A stretch of DNA of 64,000 bases, from positions 1 to 64,000 of the forward strand of contig NZ_NPKQ01000009.1 of NCBI RefSeq assembly GCF_008329525.1. Reading direction: 5' to 3'. The stretch comes from Tardiphaga sp. P9-11. Lineage in GTDB: Bacteria > Pseudomonadota > Alphaproteobacteria > Rhizobiales > Xanthobacteraceae. The translations under genes and the position numbers were made by a program. This document shows, in pieces, positions 1 to 9,524 of the stretch (the first letter of the stretch is position 1; each line of letters opens with the position of its first letter). The notes beneath the pieces were generated by a model. The model worked only from the letters and a program-made list of their open reading frames with translations, made no database searches and was not told where the DNA came from.

Positions 1-285
1 ACCGCCGAAGTCTTTCGTCCGACCTCGCTTCAGAAGCCGAAGCTTCATCAGACGAGATCCGCAAGGACTCCGCCGTCCACGTTTCTCTTTCTTCAATTTA
101 ACTTGTCAAACAGCCCAACGCCGAAGCGTCACTCTCCACCAAGGGAGAAATTCTTGTCGCACAATCACCCGACAACAGATCAGCAGCCGACACCTATCGG
201 CTACTGAAGCACTCTTCGCGGTGATGAGCTTCCGAGACACAGACAACCGCCCGGGCCGGTGGGCCCCGGCGCCGCCGCGCTCAGT
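1..285 (-). other. Probable rRNA operon leader (16S gene would lie left of the window)
   Basis: There is no convincing coding frame here. Read on the minus strand, the stretch has a strong promoter (292-321), a GC-rich discriminator, a boxA-like antitermination element (104-114) and a purine-rich GAAGAAAGAGAAACG segment around 80-95. This arrangement matches what I remember of 16S rRNA leaders in Bradyrhizobium relatives. The 16S gene itself is not inside the window, so the assignment is an inference from leader architecture. The alternative is an unrelated highly expressed transcript leaving the window. Confidence 0.55.
104..114 (-). promoter_or_regulatory. boxA-like antitermination element
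   Basis: The minus strand reads GCTGTTTGACA, 9 of 11 matches to the Nus-factor boxA core GCTCTTTAACA. It lies about 175 nt downstream of the predicted start site of the strong promoter at 292-321. Such elements are typical of rRNA leaders and support that reading of the left edge. Confidence 0.45.
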
Positions 286-291
286 GGCCGG

Positions 292-321
292 GTTATAGGC
301 CCCCTCACCCGAAACTGTCAA
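292..321 (-). promoter_or_regulatory. Strong sigma70-type promoter, probably rrn
   Basis: The minus strand shows a perfect -35 TTGACA (316-321), an 18-nt spacer and -10 TATAAC (292-297). A GC-rich discriminator follows (CCGGCCACTGAGCGCG), the type associated with growth-rate and ppGpp control of stable RNA promoters. Transcription runs left off the window. Confidence 0.7.
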
Positions 322-689
322 CGCCCTTCGTCAGAAAATCGTCACGTGCTGTGGAGGACGCCCGGCGAGGCAAAAAGCGTAGGTTTTTCAGGGGTGACGC
401 CGTACAAGAGCCACATTCCTCCGACGTTCTGAGCATGCCTTGTGCAAAGATTCTGCGTCGCCCCTGAAACTTTTTCGGGGTCAGTCGGACGGGATCTGGG
501 CTCATTGGCCTCCCCAGGGAACGAGCTGCGTCATCGCACCGCTCTTCTGGGCCGAGAAGACAGCGAAAGAGTTTGCGGCATTGACGTTCGTCCATTCGGC
601 CAGCATTTTGGCGCGCACTGTTCGACCATTAATGCGATGTGCCTGGGGAAGACTCTTCGCATGATGCTGGGAATTCGGGGGATGTCGGT
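322..689. other. Intergenic stretch, no gene recognised
   Basis: This is the spacer between the leftward promoter and the rightward M23 peptidase gene. Short frames occur on both strands, but none has a recognisable protein pattern or a convincing ribosome binding site. A weak CCCC/GGGG hairpin with an A/T-rich centre lies near 462-480. The promoter of the peptidase gene should lie here but I cannot place it confidently. Confidence 0.5.
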
Positions 690-2750
690 TTGAACCACGG
701 ACTGTCACGCAGTGGCGCCTATAATCGTGAGACCGGGATGATCGATCTCGGCCACGAGCCGCCGCTTTCCGTTGACGGCTCCGAAGCTGCGGTGATCGAT
801 CGCCGCCGCGTCTCGGTACAATGGTTCAGCGGTACTATCCTCACAGGTCTCTGCGGCGCGGCTCTGATCGGCGGCGCCGTTTTTGCATCGCTCGACGGCG
901 AAATGACTTTTGCCAAAGTACCCGAGCGTGTCGAAGGCGCGCTGCGTGGCGCCTTTAGCGCCAGCGACAAACAAGCCAGCCTGCACAAGAGCGATCGCCT
1001 GCCGCCGCCGAGTGAGTCTTCCGCCGCGCGCCAGGTACTCAAGGTTTCTACCGTGACCCGCGTCGGCAATCGCGACGTGATGCGTGTACGGCCCTTCATC
1101 CGGATCTCCGGCAATCTGGTCATGGCCACCAGCGATCTCAGCGCCAAGATCCCGCCCTTCAATGCACAGCGCCTGCTGACCGATGTCGGCAGCCCCGCTC
1201 CCAACAGCGACGACGCCGCGATCAATCCGAATGCCGTCGAGCCCGATGCCGAAGTCTCCTTCGTCACCCGCGATCTCGGTCAGGTGCTGCCGAAAGCCAA
1301 GATCGGCGCCAGCGTTGCCATCGATGAAGTGCTGATGCGCGTGCGCGACGCCTCCAACTGGCGCGGCAATACCGGCGTTCGGTACACGACGGTCGCCAGC
1401 GCCACCGGCGATATCGGCGGCCAGCCCGATATGAAGATGGCCTACGCCGCCGAAGGCACCACGGCCGATCCCTATGCCGGCTTCGAAACCCGTATTGTGC
1501 CGGAAAACGTCACGCTGCTGGCAAAGACCAAAGAGCAGGTCACCGGCGGCAACCCGAATGGCGAACGCATCCACATCGTCAAGAAGGGCGACACCATCCT
1601 GACCATCCTGCGCGACCAAGGCGCGATGGCCGAGGAAGCCAAGGCGATCGCTACGACGCTGGGCGCCCGCGGCCGCGACGGCGGCCTCAAGGAAGGCCAG
1701 AAAGTTCGCATTCTGATGTCGCCGGCCGGACCGGGCCAACGTTTGCAGCCCTACCGCGTGATTGTCGCCAACGAGTCCACCATCGAGGCGGTCGCAGCGC
1801 TTTCGGATCTCGGTAAATACGTCGCCGTCGATGTCTCCAGCATGAACACCGTCGCCGAAGCGCCGAGCGCTTCCGATGATGACGAAGAGGATGACGGCAC
1901 CGGCGTGCGGCTCTATCAGAGCATTTACGAGACGGCGCTACGCAACAAGGTCCCGGCCACCGTCATCGAAGACATGATCCGAATCTACTCCTATGACGTA
2001 GATTTCCAGCGCAAAGTCCAGCCGGGCGACTCGTTCGACGTGTTCTTTGCCGGCGAAGACGAAGGCGCCATCATCACCGAAAAGACCGAAGTGTTGTTCG
2101 CTTCGCTCACGGTGGGCGGCGAAACCAAGAAATATTATCGCTTCCAGACCGCTGACGACTCCGTCGTCGACTACTATGACGAGACCGGCAAGAGCGCGAA
2201 GAAGTTCCTGGTCCGCAAACCCGTCAATAACGCCATCATGCGTTCGGGCTTCGGCGGCCGCCGCCACCCGATCCTCGGCTACACCAAGATGCATACCGGC
2301 GTGGACTGGTCGACGCCCTACGGCACCCCGATTTTCGCATCCGGCAACGGCGTGATCGAAAAGGCCGCCTGGGAAGGCGGCTACGGCAAATATATCCGCA
2401 TCAAGCACAATAACGGCTACGAGACTGCCTACGGTCATATGTCGGCCTTCGCGAAGGGCATGGAGCCCGGCAAGCGCGTGCGGCAGGGCCAGGTCATCGG
2501 CTTCGTCGGTTCGACCGGCATGTCCACCGGTGCCCATGTTCACTACGAAATTCTGGTCAACGGCCGCTTCGTCGATCCGATGCGCGTGAAACTGCCGCGC
2601 GGCCGCTCACTCGAAGGCCCGCTGATGGCCAGCTTCGAGAAAGAACGCGACCGTCTCGACGCCCAGATGAGCAACCGCGGCAGCGCGCGGGTCTCGGACG
2701 CGACCGGTACCGCCGGGCCATTGCCGGTCCGGCAGACCAGCAACCGCTGA
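690..2750 (+). CDS. M23 family metallopeptidase (murein DD-endopeptidase type)
   Basis: Membrane-anchored periplasmic peptidase of the LytM/M23 family, expected to cleave peptidoglycan cross-bridges. A transmembrane segment covers about residues 45-68. A LysM-like/OapA-type segment starting at the IHIVKKGDT motif sits mid-protein. The C-terminal M23 domain carries both zinc motifs: HTGVD (H535, D539) and HVH (H616, H618). I prefer the TTG start at 690, because GGGGG lies 8 nt upstream and family members begin at the NHGLSRS-like sequence; the ATG at 639 would add 17 unconserved-looking residues. At 686 aa it is longer than minimal LytM proteins but normal for this membrane-anchored alphaproteobacterial type. 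It may act as an endopeptidase or a divisome activator. Confidence 0.9.
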   Translation: MNHGLSRSGAYNRETGMIDLGHEPPLSVDGSEAAVIDRRRVSVQWFSGTILTGLCGAALIGGAVFASLDGEMTFAKVPERVEGALRGAFSASDKQASLHKSDRLPPPSESSAARQVLKVSTVTRVGNRDVMRVRPFIRISGNLVMATSDLSAKIPPFNAQRLLTDVGSPAPNSDDAAINPNAVEPDAEVSFVTRDLGQVLPKAKIGASVAIDEVLMRVRDASNWRGNTGVRYTTVASATGDIGGQPDMKMAYAAEGTTADPYAGFETRIVPENVTLLAKTKEQVTGGNPNGERIHIVKKGDTILTILRDQGAMAEEAKAIATTLGARGRDGGLKEGQKVRILMSPAGPGQRLQPYRVIVANESTIEAVAALSDLGKYVAVDVSSMNTVAEAPSASDDDEEDDGTGVRLYQSIYETALRNKVPATVIEDMIRIYSYDVDFQRKVQPGDSFDVFFAGEDEGAIITEKTEVLFASLTVGGETKKYYRFQTADDSVVDYYDETGKSAKKFLVRKPVNNAIMRSGFGGRRHPILGYTKMHTGVDWSTPYGTPIFASGNGVIEKAAWEGGYGKYIRIKHNNGYETAYGHMSAFAKGMEPGKRVRQGQVIGFVGSTGMSTGAHVHYEILVNGRFVDPMRVKLPRGRSLEGPLMASFEKERDRLDAQMSNRGSARVSDATGTAGPLPVRQTSNR

Positions 2751-2794
2751 GCTTTTTGCCGGCCGGCCCCCTATACCGAAGCCTGTAATCAGGC

Positions 2795-3688
2795 TCACTG
2801 GATTTTGGCGATCGCGGTTTTTTCCAAGGCGGTACGAACGCCGCGTGCGAGTTTCTGGGCGTCGTCGTTGGCCCAGAAGTGGACAAAGAACAGCCGAGGC
2901 TGTTCATCGAGCATGTGGCTGTGAATGGCGGTGACCTCGATGTCCCCCGCCCGCAAGGCACGGATCAGCGGATTCACCTCGTCGCCTGTCACCAGGAAGT
3001 CGCCGGTGATGGCGGCCTTCCCGTCGCCCGTCGGTTGAAAATTGATGACGTTGGCGCCGCCGAGCGCCGCCGGCACGGTCATACCCGCTTCAATAATAGG
3101 ATCACGGCGCGGGATGTTAAATTGATAGACGCCTCCATTGGCCAGGCCCTTGCCGCCCAGCAAGGTGTCGAGCTTGGCGGTATCGAGATCGACAGCCGGT
3201 GCCGGGCTTGGCGTGGCTGGCGGCGGGTCGAATGGTGTCTTGCTGGCAGACGCCAGCGCCGAGCGAATGGCGGTCGCCATTTTCTCGGGATCGCCGTGAC
3301 CGCCAACGTGCATGTAAAAAGTCGCGGGTGAAGCCCGCAGGATGTGATTGTGAATGGCGGTGATGTCGAGCCCGCTGTCGAGCAACCTGGTCATGACCGG
3401 TGTGATTTCGGTTTCGAGCAACACCAGGTCGCCCATCAACATCGCCCCGCCGTGCATTGGCGCGAAGGCGACCCACCCTCCGAGCGCTAGGGCAGGTTTG
3501 ATGGTGACGCCTTCGAGCGTCACCTTGAGGTCGGATCTGGGCAAACCGTAACGATGAATATCACCCGAAACGGTCGCATTCTTTCCCAGCGCCGCATCGA
3601 CTTTCTTCCAATCGATGTCTGCAGCGCCCGCGAGACTGGGATAGCTTGTTGCGGCTGCCAATATCAGCCTGAACAGCAGTTTTTTCAT
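2795..3688 (-). CDS. DUF1259 (LppY/LpqO-type) secreted protein
   Basis: Exported protein of unknown function with a signal peptide (residues 1-22, cleavage near AGA-AD). The mature part consists of two homologous halves. Each has an HxH motif in an AIHNH/AIHSH context (H123/H125 and H256/H258), joined by a Pro/Ala-rich linker around residues 155-170. The duplication with paired histidines suggests metal or ligand binding, but this is inference. The gene is monocistronic and convergent with the M23 peptidase gene 44 nt away. Length (297 aa) and composition match DUF1259 proteins in relatives. Confidence 0.8.
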   Translation of the reverse strand: MKKLLFRLILAAATSYPSLAGAADIDWKKVDAALGKNATVSGDIHRYGLPRSDLKVTLEGVTIKPALALGGWVAFAPMHGGAMLMGDLVLLETEITPVMTRLLDSGLDITAIHNHILRASPATFYMHVGGHGDPEKMATAIRSALASASKTPFDPPPATPSPAPAVDLDTAKLDTLLGGKGLANGGVYQFNIPRRDPIIEAGMTVPAALGGANVINFQPTGDGKAAITGDFLVTGDEVNPLIRALRAGDIEVTAIHSHMLDEQPRLFFVHFWANDDAQKLARGVRTALEKTAIAKIQ

Positions 3689-3901
3689 GGCTCATCTCCT
3701 TGTAACGCCCGGCCCTCGTTGTCATTGTTTGCCCGAAGTTTTTGCTCGGAGTTATTGTCGATCGGTTGGTTAGCTTACGAAGGATGCTGGCTAGCATGGC
3801 GGCAGCGCGCAGTTGACGACGCGCCGTCGGCATGAGCGTACCGATCGAACTGCGGGCTTATCGATGGAATTCGAGATCTGTGTCGACACGGCTGCGCCCT
3901 C

Positions 3902-4063
3902 GTGAAAAACGGGACGCGATACTTCAGCATGTCGCCTCGTGGGGAGATCGCAATCCCCATGCGCGGAATACAATTACTCGGACTCCAGATGTCAACTGGC
4001 GAAGTTGTGACAATTCCGACGGAACCATTGGCGAAGCTGTTGTCAGAGATTCCGCGTAGCTAG
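3902..4063 (+). CDS. Possible small protein (44-53 aa)
   Basis: A short frame in the 510-nt gap between the DUF1259 gene and clpB. From GTG 3902 or ATG 3929 it encodes a balanced, non-repetitive peptide ending LAKLLSEIPRS, with an amphipathic middle (RGIQLLGLQMSTGEVVTIP). The amino-acid usage looks protein-like, unlike the other frames here. However, no good Shine-Dalgarno precedes either start. I do not recognise the family. It could be a degenerate gene end or a chance frame. Confidence 0.25.
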   Translation: MKNGTRYFSMSPRGEIAIPMRGIQLLGLQMSTGEVVTIPTEPLAKLLSEIPRS

Positions 4064-4136
4064 ATGAGCCGCTTCATTGTCGCCCGCCGCTACCGATGAT
4101 GACGATCACCACGTAAGTCTTGATAGATTTTGAGAT

Positions 4137-4180
4137 TAAAAACGGGAAAGCCCCTCCCCGCGCGGCGGGAAGGGGCTTTC
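4137..4180 (-). terminator. Intrinsic terminator of clpB
   Basis: On the minus strand, stem arms GAAAGCCCC and GGGGCTTTC (4146-4180, with one internal mismatch) are followed by CCCGTTTTTAA. This lies 19 nt beyond the clpB stop codon. Confidence 0.85.
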
Positions 4181-4198
4181 TCTTTAACTTCATCTGCC

Positions 4199-6838
4199 TC
4201 AGTTCAGCTTCCGCTTCGGCACCGGCGTCTCAAACGCCGCGATTTCGGCGGTCTGCGAGGCCTTGCCGTTGAAGGTGAGGACGTTGCCGGCGGTGCTTAT
4301 GTCGACATGGTCCCCATCCTTGACGTCGCCGGCCAGGATCATCTCGGCCAGCGGGTCCTGCACGCTGCGCTGGATCACGCGCTTCAGGGGGCGGGCGCCA
4401 TAGGCGGGATCCCAGCCCTTGTCGGCGAGCCAGTCGCGGGCATCGTCCTGCAGCACCAGCGTGATCTTGCGATCTTCGAGAAGCTTGCGCAGCCGCGCGA
4501 ACTGGATTTCGACGATCCGGCCCATCTCGCTCTTCTGCAAGCGGTGGAACAGGATGATCTCGTCGACGCGGTTGAGGAATTCCGGCCGGAAATGCGCGCG
4601 GACATTGCCCATCACCAGTTCGCGAACCACTGACGTATCTTCACCCTCAGGCTGATTGACCAGAAATTCCGAACCGAGATTCGACGTCATGATGATCAGC
4701 GTGTTGCGGAAATCGACGGTGCGGCCCTGGCCATCGGTCAGGCGGCCATCGTCGAGCACCTGCAGGAGCACGTTGAACACATCCGGATGCGCCTTCTCGA
4801 CCTCGTCGAACAGCACGACCTGATAGGGCCTGCGCCGCACAGCTTCGGTGAGCGCGCCGCCCTCATCATAGCCGACATAGCCCGGAGGCGCGCCGATCAA
4901 GCGGGAGACAGAGTGCTTCTCCATATATTCGGACATATCGAGGCGCACCATCGCGGTCTCGTCGTCGAACAGATATGACGCCAACGCCTTGGTCAGTTCG
5001 GTCTTGCCGACGCCGGTGGGGCCGAGGAACATGAACGAGCCAATCGGCCGGTTCGGATCCTGCAGACCCGCACGCGAACGACGAACGGCTGTCGCGACCG
5101 CACGCACGGCTTCGGCCTGGCCGACGACACGTTCGCCGAGGCTGAGCTCCATCCGCAGCAACTTGTCCTTCTCGCCTTCAAGCATCTTGTCGACCGGCAC
5201 GCCGGTCCAGCGCGAAACCACCTGCGCGATGTGGTTGGCGGTGACCGCCTCTTCCATCATCTCGCCGGCATTCTCGTTGGCTTCGATATCAGCCAGCCGC
5301 TTTTCAAGGTCGGGAATCCGGCCATAGGCGAGCTCCCCCGCGCGCTGATATTCGCCACGACGCTGTGCCTCGGCGAGCTCAAGGCGCAGGCCGTCGAGCT
5401 CGCTCTTGAGCTTCTGCGCATTCGACAGCTTGTTTTTCTCGGCCGACCAGCGCTGCGTCAGCGCTGCCGACTTCTCTTCGAGATCGGCGAGTTCTTTTTC
5501 AAGGTTTTCGAGCCGGGTCTTCGAGCCGGCGTCGGTTTCCTTCTTCAAGGCCTCCTGCTCGATCTTGAGCCGGATGATCTCGCGGTCCATCGAGTCGAGT
5601 TCTTCAGGCTTGGAATCGACCTGCATCTTCAGCCGCGCCGAGGCTTCGTCCATCAGATCGATGGCCTTGTCCGGCAGGAAGCGATCGGTGATGTAGCGGT
5701 TCGACAGCGTCACGGCGGCGACCAGCGCAGAGTCCGTGATACGGACGCCGTGATGCTGTTCGTATTTGTCCTTGAGGCCGCGCAGGATCGAGACGGTGTC
5801 CTCGACGGTCGGTTCCGCCACGAAGATCGGCTGGAAACGCCGCGCCAGCGCTGCGTCCTTCTCTACATGCTTGCGATATTCATCGAGCGTGGTGGCGCCG
5901 ATACAATGCAATTCGCCGCGGGCGAGCGCAGGCTTCAAGAGGTTGGACGCATCCATCGCGCCATCGCCCTTGCCGGCGCCGATCAGCTGATGCATTTCGT
6001 CGATGAACAGGATGATGCCGCCTTCGGCCGCGGTGACCTCGCCCAGCACGGCCTTCAGCCGTTCCTCGAACTCGCCGCGATATTTCGCGCCGGCAATCAG
6101 TGCACCGAGATCCAGCGACAGCAGGCTCTTGTCCTTAATGCTATCAGGCACGTCGCCGTTGAGGATGCGCAGCGCGAGACCTTCGACGATGGCGGTCTTG
6201 CCGACGCCGGGTTCGCCGATCAGCACGGGATTGTTCTTGGTTCGACGCGATAATACCTGAATCGTGCGGCGGATTTCCTCGTCGCGGCCGATGACCGGAT
6301 CGAGCTTGCCGTCGCGCGCGGCCTGGGTCAGGTCGCGGGCATATTTCTTCAGCGCGTCATAGGCGTTTTCGGCCGTTGCGGAATCCGCCGTGCGGCCCTT
6401 GCGCAGCGCATTGATCGCAGCATTGAGATTCTGCGGGGTGACGCCGCCCTTGTTGAGCAGGCTGCCCGCCTCCGAATCCTTGTCGAGCGAGAGCGCGAGC
6501 AACAGCCGTTCCACGGTGACGAAACTGTCGCCGGCCTTGTCGGCGGCCTGTTCGGCAGCATCGAAAGCGCGCGCCGTCGCTGGCGCCAGATAGACCTGAC
6601 CGGCCCCGGCACCCGAGACCTTGGGCATCTTGCCCAGTTCGGTTTCCGTCGCCTTCAGGATGGCGCGGGAGTTGCCACCGGCGCGGTCGATCAGGCCGCC
6701 GGCCAGACCCTCGCTGTCGTCCAGCAGCACTTTCAGAATATGCAGCGGCGAGAATTGCTGATGGCCCTCGCGCACGGCCAGTGACTGCGCCGACTGGATA
6801 AAGCCGCGCACTCGTTCGGTGTATTTCTCAATATTCAT
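4199..6838 (-). CDS. clpB: ATP-dependent chaperone ClpB
   Basis: Cytoplasmic AAA+ disaggregase that works with DnaK to resolubilise aggregated proteins. The order is a Clp N-domain, NBD1 with Walker A GEPGVGKT (about residue 205), the long coiled-coil middle domain rich in Glu/Lys/Leu (about 400-520), and NBD2 with GPTGVGKT (about residue 605). The middle domain and both Walker sites distinguish it from ClpA/ClpC. I chose the ATG at 6838 ([10 protein letters not shown]), preceded by GAGG at -10, giving 879 aa, the usual ClpB length. A further upstream in-frame ATG at 6880 would add an atypical tail. A candidate RpoH promoter lies about 45 nt upstream and a strong terminator follows, so the gene is monocistronic. 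Confidence 0.97.
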   Translation of the reverse strand: MNIEKYTERVRGFIQSAQSLAVREGHQQFSPLHILKVLLDDSEGLAGGLIDRAGGNSRAILKATETELGKMPKVSGAGAGQVYLAPATARAFDAAEQAADKAGDSFVTVERLLLALSLDKDSEAGSLLNKGGVTPQNLNAAINALRKGRTADSATAENAYDALKKYARDLTQAARDGKLDPVIGRDEEIRRTIQVLSRRTKNNPVLIGEPGVGKTAIVEGLALRILNGDVPDSIKDKSLLSLDLGALIAGAKYRGEFEERLKAVLGEVTAAEGGIILFIDEMHQLIGAGKGDGAMDASNLLKPALARGELHCIGATTLDEYRKHVEKDAALARRFQPIFVAEPTVEDTVSILRGLKDKYEQHHGVRITDSALVAAVTLSNRYITDRFLPDKAIDLMDEASARLKMQVDSKPEELDSMDREIIRLKIEQEALKKETDAGSKTRLENLEKELADLEEKSAALTQRWSAEKNKLSNAQKLKSELDGLRLELAEAQRRGEYQRAGELAYGRIPDLEKRLADIEANENAGEMMEEAVTANHIAQVVSRWTGVPVDKMLEGEKDKLLRMELSLGERVVGQAEAVRAVATAVRRSRAGLQDPNRPIGSFMFLGPTGVGKTELTKALASYLFDDETAMVRLDMSEYMEKHSVSRLIGAPPGYVGYDEGGALTEAVRRRPYQVVLFDEVEKAHPDVFNVLLQVLDDGRLTDGQGRTVDFRNTLIIMTSNLGSEFLVNQPEGEDTSVVRELVMGNVRAHFRPEFLNRVDEIILFHRLQKSEMGRIVEIQFARLRKLLEDRKITLVLQDDARDWLADKGWDPAYGARPLKRVIQRSVQDPLAEMILAGDVKDGDHVDISTAGNVLTFNGKASQTAEIAAFETPVPKRKLN

Positions 6839-6882
6839 CGTATGTTGTCCCTCGGCCTGCCCTGCCCGCCTCGAAAGCACGG

Positions 6883-6910
6883 ATGGGGCATCTTCATTGG
6901 GTTTCCACGG
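6883..6910 (-). promoter_or_regulatory. Candidate heat-shock (RpoH) promoter of clpB
   Basis: Upstream of clpB the minus strand shows CCGTGGAAA, 13 nt, then CCCCAT. The -10 matches the sigma32 consensus exactly. The -35 core GTGGAA matches CTTGAA at four of six positions, with standard spacing. clpB is a classical RpoH target. The weak -35 keeps confidence moderate. Confidence 0.45.
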
Positions 6911-7069
6911 GCCGCATTGATAGTCGTCAATCGGCCGCGGTCGTCGCTGGCGTCAAATCCAGCTTGATGCAAATGTGGGCAGTGGGTTCCGAAAACGGAA
7001 GGGGTCCGCATAAAATTCCAATCGGCCAGGCGATGGCGCCGCGGGCCCAAATCTCTTAAGACCGGAACC

Positions 7070-7843
7070 ATGCCCGAACAGCCTTACGCCAGCGTTGCCA
7101 GCATCTACCGCTACCCCGTAAAGGGCCTGACGCCCGAACGTCTGGAAGAAGTCACGCTGACGCCCGGCCAGACCCTGCCGGCCGACCGCCGCTATGCCAT
7201 CGAGAACGGCCCGATCGGGTTCGACCCGGCAGCACCGCAATATTTTCCCAAGACCCAGTTTCTGATGCTGATGCGCAACGAACGCCTGGCGGCGCTGCGC
7301 AGCCATTACGACGACGCCAGCCACACGCTGACGATCCGGCAGGACAATGTGGAGGCAGCGCGAGCCGATCTGCAGACGGCCGAAGGACGTGCGGAGATCG
7401 AAGCGTTCTTCGCTGCGAATTTTGCCGATGAATTGCGCGGACCACCCAAGATGCTGTTCGCGGACGGCCATAGCTTTTCGGACGTGCCGCGCAAGGTGGT
7501 GTCGATCATCAACCTTGCCAGCGTCAAAGATCTCGAAAAGGCCGTCGGGCAGCCGGTGCATCCGCTCCGCTTCCGCGGCAACCTGCATGTAGCGGGCTGG
7601 CCTGCCTGGCATGAATTCGAATTGATCGACCGGACGCTCGCCATCGGCGGTGTCAGGCTCAAAGTCGTGAAGCGCATCGTCCGCTGCGCGGCGACCAATG
7701 TCGATCCGGATACGGCAGCACGGGATCTGACGATTCCGAAGACGCTGCTGCAGACCTACGGCCATGCCGACTGCGGAATTTACGCTGAGGTCATCACCGG
7801 CGGCACGATCGCCGCCGGTGATAAGATCGTTGTCGAAGAATAG
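7070..7843 (+). CDS. MOSC domain-containing protein
   Basis: MOSC-family protein related to the C-terminal domain of molybdenum cofactor sulfurases and to YiiM/YcbX-like Mo-enzymes. It has an N-terminal MOSC beta-barrel segment (SIYRYPVKGL) and a C-terminal MOSC domain. The conserved cysteine appears in RCAATNVDPDT (C206), the position that binds molybdenum cofactor or persulfide in the family. No ferredoxin domain is present, so it is shorter than YcbX. Length is 257 aa. It stands alone, divergent from clpB. The substrate is unknown; N-hydroxylated compound reduction is a family-based possibility only. Confidence 0.85.
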   Translation: MPEQPYASVASIYRYPVKGLTPERLEEVTLTPGQTLPADRRYAIENGPIGFDPAAPQYFPKTQFLMLMRNERLAALRSHYDDASHTLTIRQDNVEAARADLQTAEGRAEIEAFFAANFADELRGPPKMLFADGHSFSDVPRKVVSIINLASVKDLEKAVGQPVHPLRFRGNLHVAGWPAWHEFELIDRTLAIGGVRLKVVKRIVRCAATNVDPDTAARDLTIPKTLLQTYGHADCGIYAEVITGGTIAAGDKIVVEE

Positions 7844-7849
7844 ATGAGC

Positions 7850-8494
7850 TCAGCTCGTCGGCATCACGTAAGCGTAGATGCGGCCCTTCGAATAGACGGA
7901 CTCGGCGACGCGGTTACCATGATTGCCGGAGACGATGATCGGGTTGCCCTTGGCATCGACGCCCGAGACGACACCGACATGACCGCCGCGACGACCGCGC
8001 GACATCACAGCGATGGCGCCGACCTGCGGGCCGGAGATGCGCTGACCGTAGCTTGAGAACGAGCGCGCCATATCCGAACCGGTGCCCTGATGGCCGGTAC
8101 GCTTCAAGACAAGATTCATGAACGCTGCACACCACAAGCGACCGCGCGCCGTCGGATTGCCGCGGCCGATGAAGCTGCGTGCAGCGTCAACGATGCCGGA
8201 ACCGCCGAAACCGCCCGATGGCTGGTTCATGCTTGCGTTGGCGTTATTGAAATTAGCGGAGTCGCCGAACGAAGGCGCCTGCTGTTCGACCTGGGCACTA
8301 CGCCGCGCATAGCGCGCGCGATGCCGGACGTGATGACGCGTGCTGTGTGTGTACTTGCCGACGTGATGCGAATGACGCGATGCGCCGTGCTGGGGTCGTG
8401 CTGACGCAGGAGAGACCGAAGCGAGTACTGCCGCCGAACACACCGCAAGAGCCGAAATGCGAAGTGCACGGCGATACGCATAGAACTGAACCAT
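7850..8494 (-). CDS. Secreted TIGR02594-type cysteine peptidase-like protein
   Basis: Exported protein with an N-terminal signal peptide ending near SPASA-RP, a His/Arg-rich linker (about 35-70), then a CHAP/NlpC-P60-like domain. The likely catalytic cysteine is C122 in WCAAF and the histidine H172 in GGHVGVVSG, the usual order for this fold. It therefore probably hydrolyses an amide bond in the cell wall, inferred from the fold. Its 3' end lies only 6 nt from the convergent MOSC gene. The basic linker could bind anionic wall polymers. Length is 214 aa. Confidence 0.75.
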   Translation of the reverse strand: MVQFYAYRRALRISALAVCSAAVLASVSPASARPQHGASRHSHHVGKYTHSTRHHVRHRARYARRSAQVEQQAPSFGDSANFNNANASMNQPSGGFGGSGIVDAARSFIGRGNPTARGRLWCAAFMNLVLKRTGHQGTGSDMARSFSSYGQRISGPQVGAIAVMSRGRRGGHVGVVSGVDAKGNPIIVSGNHGNRVAESVYSKGRIYAYVMPTS

Positions 8495-8835
8495 ACCGAA
8501 TTTTTCCTCTTAACACCCCCGAACCCCATCGGCCCAAATACGCGGGCCAACAATCGGGACGGGCGTGGTAACGAAGTTGGTATGGCGATAACAAGACCTC
8601 TAACGGTGCAGATGACGTTTTTTTAACGGCGACAACAGAGTGAATCGCCTCAACTTCAACGGTTGCAATACGTATAGACATAGCAGCCGCCCGCCTCACG
8701 CAAGGCGCACCTATATTACCTTTTTAAATTAGCTTTTTAAGCACACCTTTGGCGTGCATCGCCTTGCGGCACACGGCAAAAAGATCGCGCAAGACGCGGT
8801 ATTTCTGCTTCCATCCGGCAGAAATCTACACGCTA
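8495..8835. other. 341-nt intergenic region
   Basis: This spans from the start of the secreted peptidase-like gene to the end of metW. No coding frame looks real. It contains an AT-rich patch around 8714-8740 and a perfect 8-bp hairpin (8801-8825, ATTTCTGC/GCAGAAAT) 10 nt beyond the metW stop. That hairpin lacks a U-tract, so it is at best a weak terminator. The promoter of the leftward gene should lie here, unlocated. Confidence 0.4.
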
Positions 8836-9522
8836 TCAGGGCTGCGAAGATTTACTCGCGCGGCTCAGCAGGAAAACACCCTGCTCCCCGAACATGTTCC
8901 AGAACCACCACGGCGCATTAAGACGCAGCGGACGGCCATAGAGATCGAGTGCAACGGCGCGCTCCATCTTAACGTTGATCTCATCGCACAACTGCACGAA
9001 ATCCTTGATGGTGCAGAAGTGGATATTCGGCGTGTCGTACCAGGTCGCCGGCAGGTTCTCGGTGCGTGGCATCCGGCCACCGACAAGCAATTGGACGCGC
9101 ATCTTCCAGAAACCGAAATTCGGAAACGACACGATGGCGCTGCGGCCGATACGCAGCAGATTTTCCAGCACGACGCGTGGTTGCCGCGTCGCCTGCAGCG
9201 TCTGCGACAGGATCACGTAGTCGAACGCATCGTCGGGATAGTTGATGAGATCCGTATCGGCATCGCCCTGCACCACGGCAAGACCCTTGCCGACGCAGCG
9301 GTTGACGCCCTCACGCGACAATTCGATGCCACGGCCATCAATGCCGCGGCTTTCGAGCAGTTGAAGCAGATCGCCGTCACCGCAGCCGACGTCCAACACC
9401 TTCGAGCCCGGCTTGATCATCTCCGCGACCAGGAGGTGATCGCCGCGATAGTCCTGCGTGCCGCGTGGCGCCGGCGTCGCCACCGCGGATTTCAACGGCA
9501 AAACCTTTTGTTGAAGCTCCAT
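8836..9522 (-). CDS. metW: Methionine biosynthesis protein MetW
   Basis: Class I SAM-dependent methyltransferase-fold protein that partners homoserine O-acetyltransferase in many proteobacteria. The SAM-binding motif is VLDVGCGDGDLL near residue 42, and the typical MetW segments SFPNFGFW and TPNIHFCT follow. It starts 2 nt after the metX stop codon, so the pair is certainly co-transcribed and under the same SAM-II riboswitch. Length (228 aa) is slightly above the roughly 200-aa norm because of the N-terminal extension. The exact biochemical role is not settled; association with or activation of MetX is the usual interpretation. Confidence 0.93.
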   Translation of the reverse strand: MELQQKVLPLKSAVATPAPRGTQDYRGDHLLVAEMIKPGSKVLDVGCGDGDLLQLLESRGIDGRGIELSREGVNRCVGKGLAVVQGDADTDLINYPDDAFDYVILSQTLQATRQPRVVLENLLRIGRSAIVSFPNFGFWKMRVQLLVGGRMPRTENLPATWYDTPNIHFCTIKDFVQLCDEINVKMERAVALDLYGRPLRLNAPWWFWNMFGEQGVFLLSRASKSSQP

Positions 9523-9524
9523 CT

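Noticed and set aside
305-664. Short frames on both strands before the M23 gene
   Set aside because: No SD, no protein-like pattern, and they lie in a region with leader-type features.
705-1739. A 344-codon minus-strand frame
   Set aside because: Antisense to the M23 peptidase gene; a composition-driven shadow.
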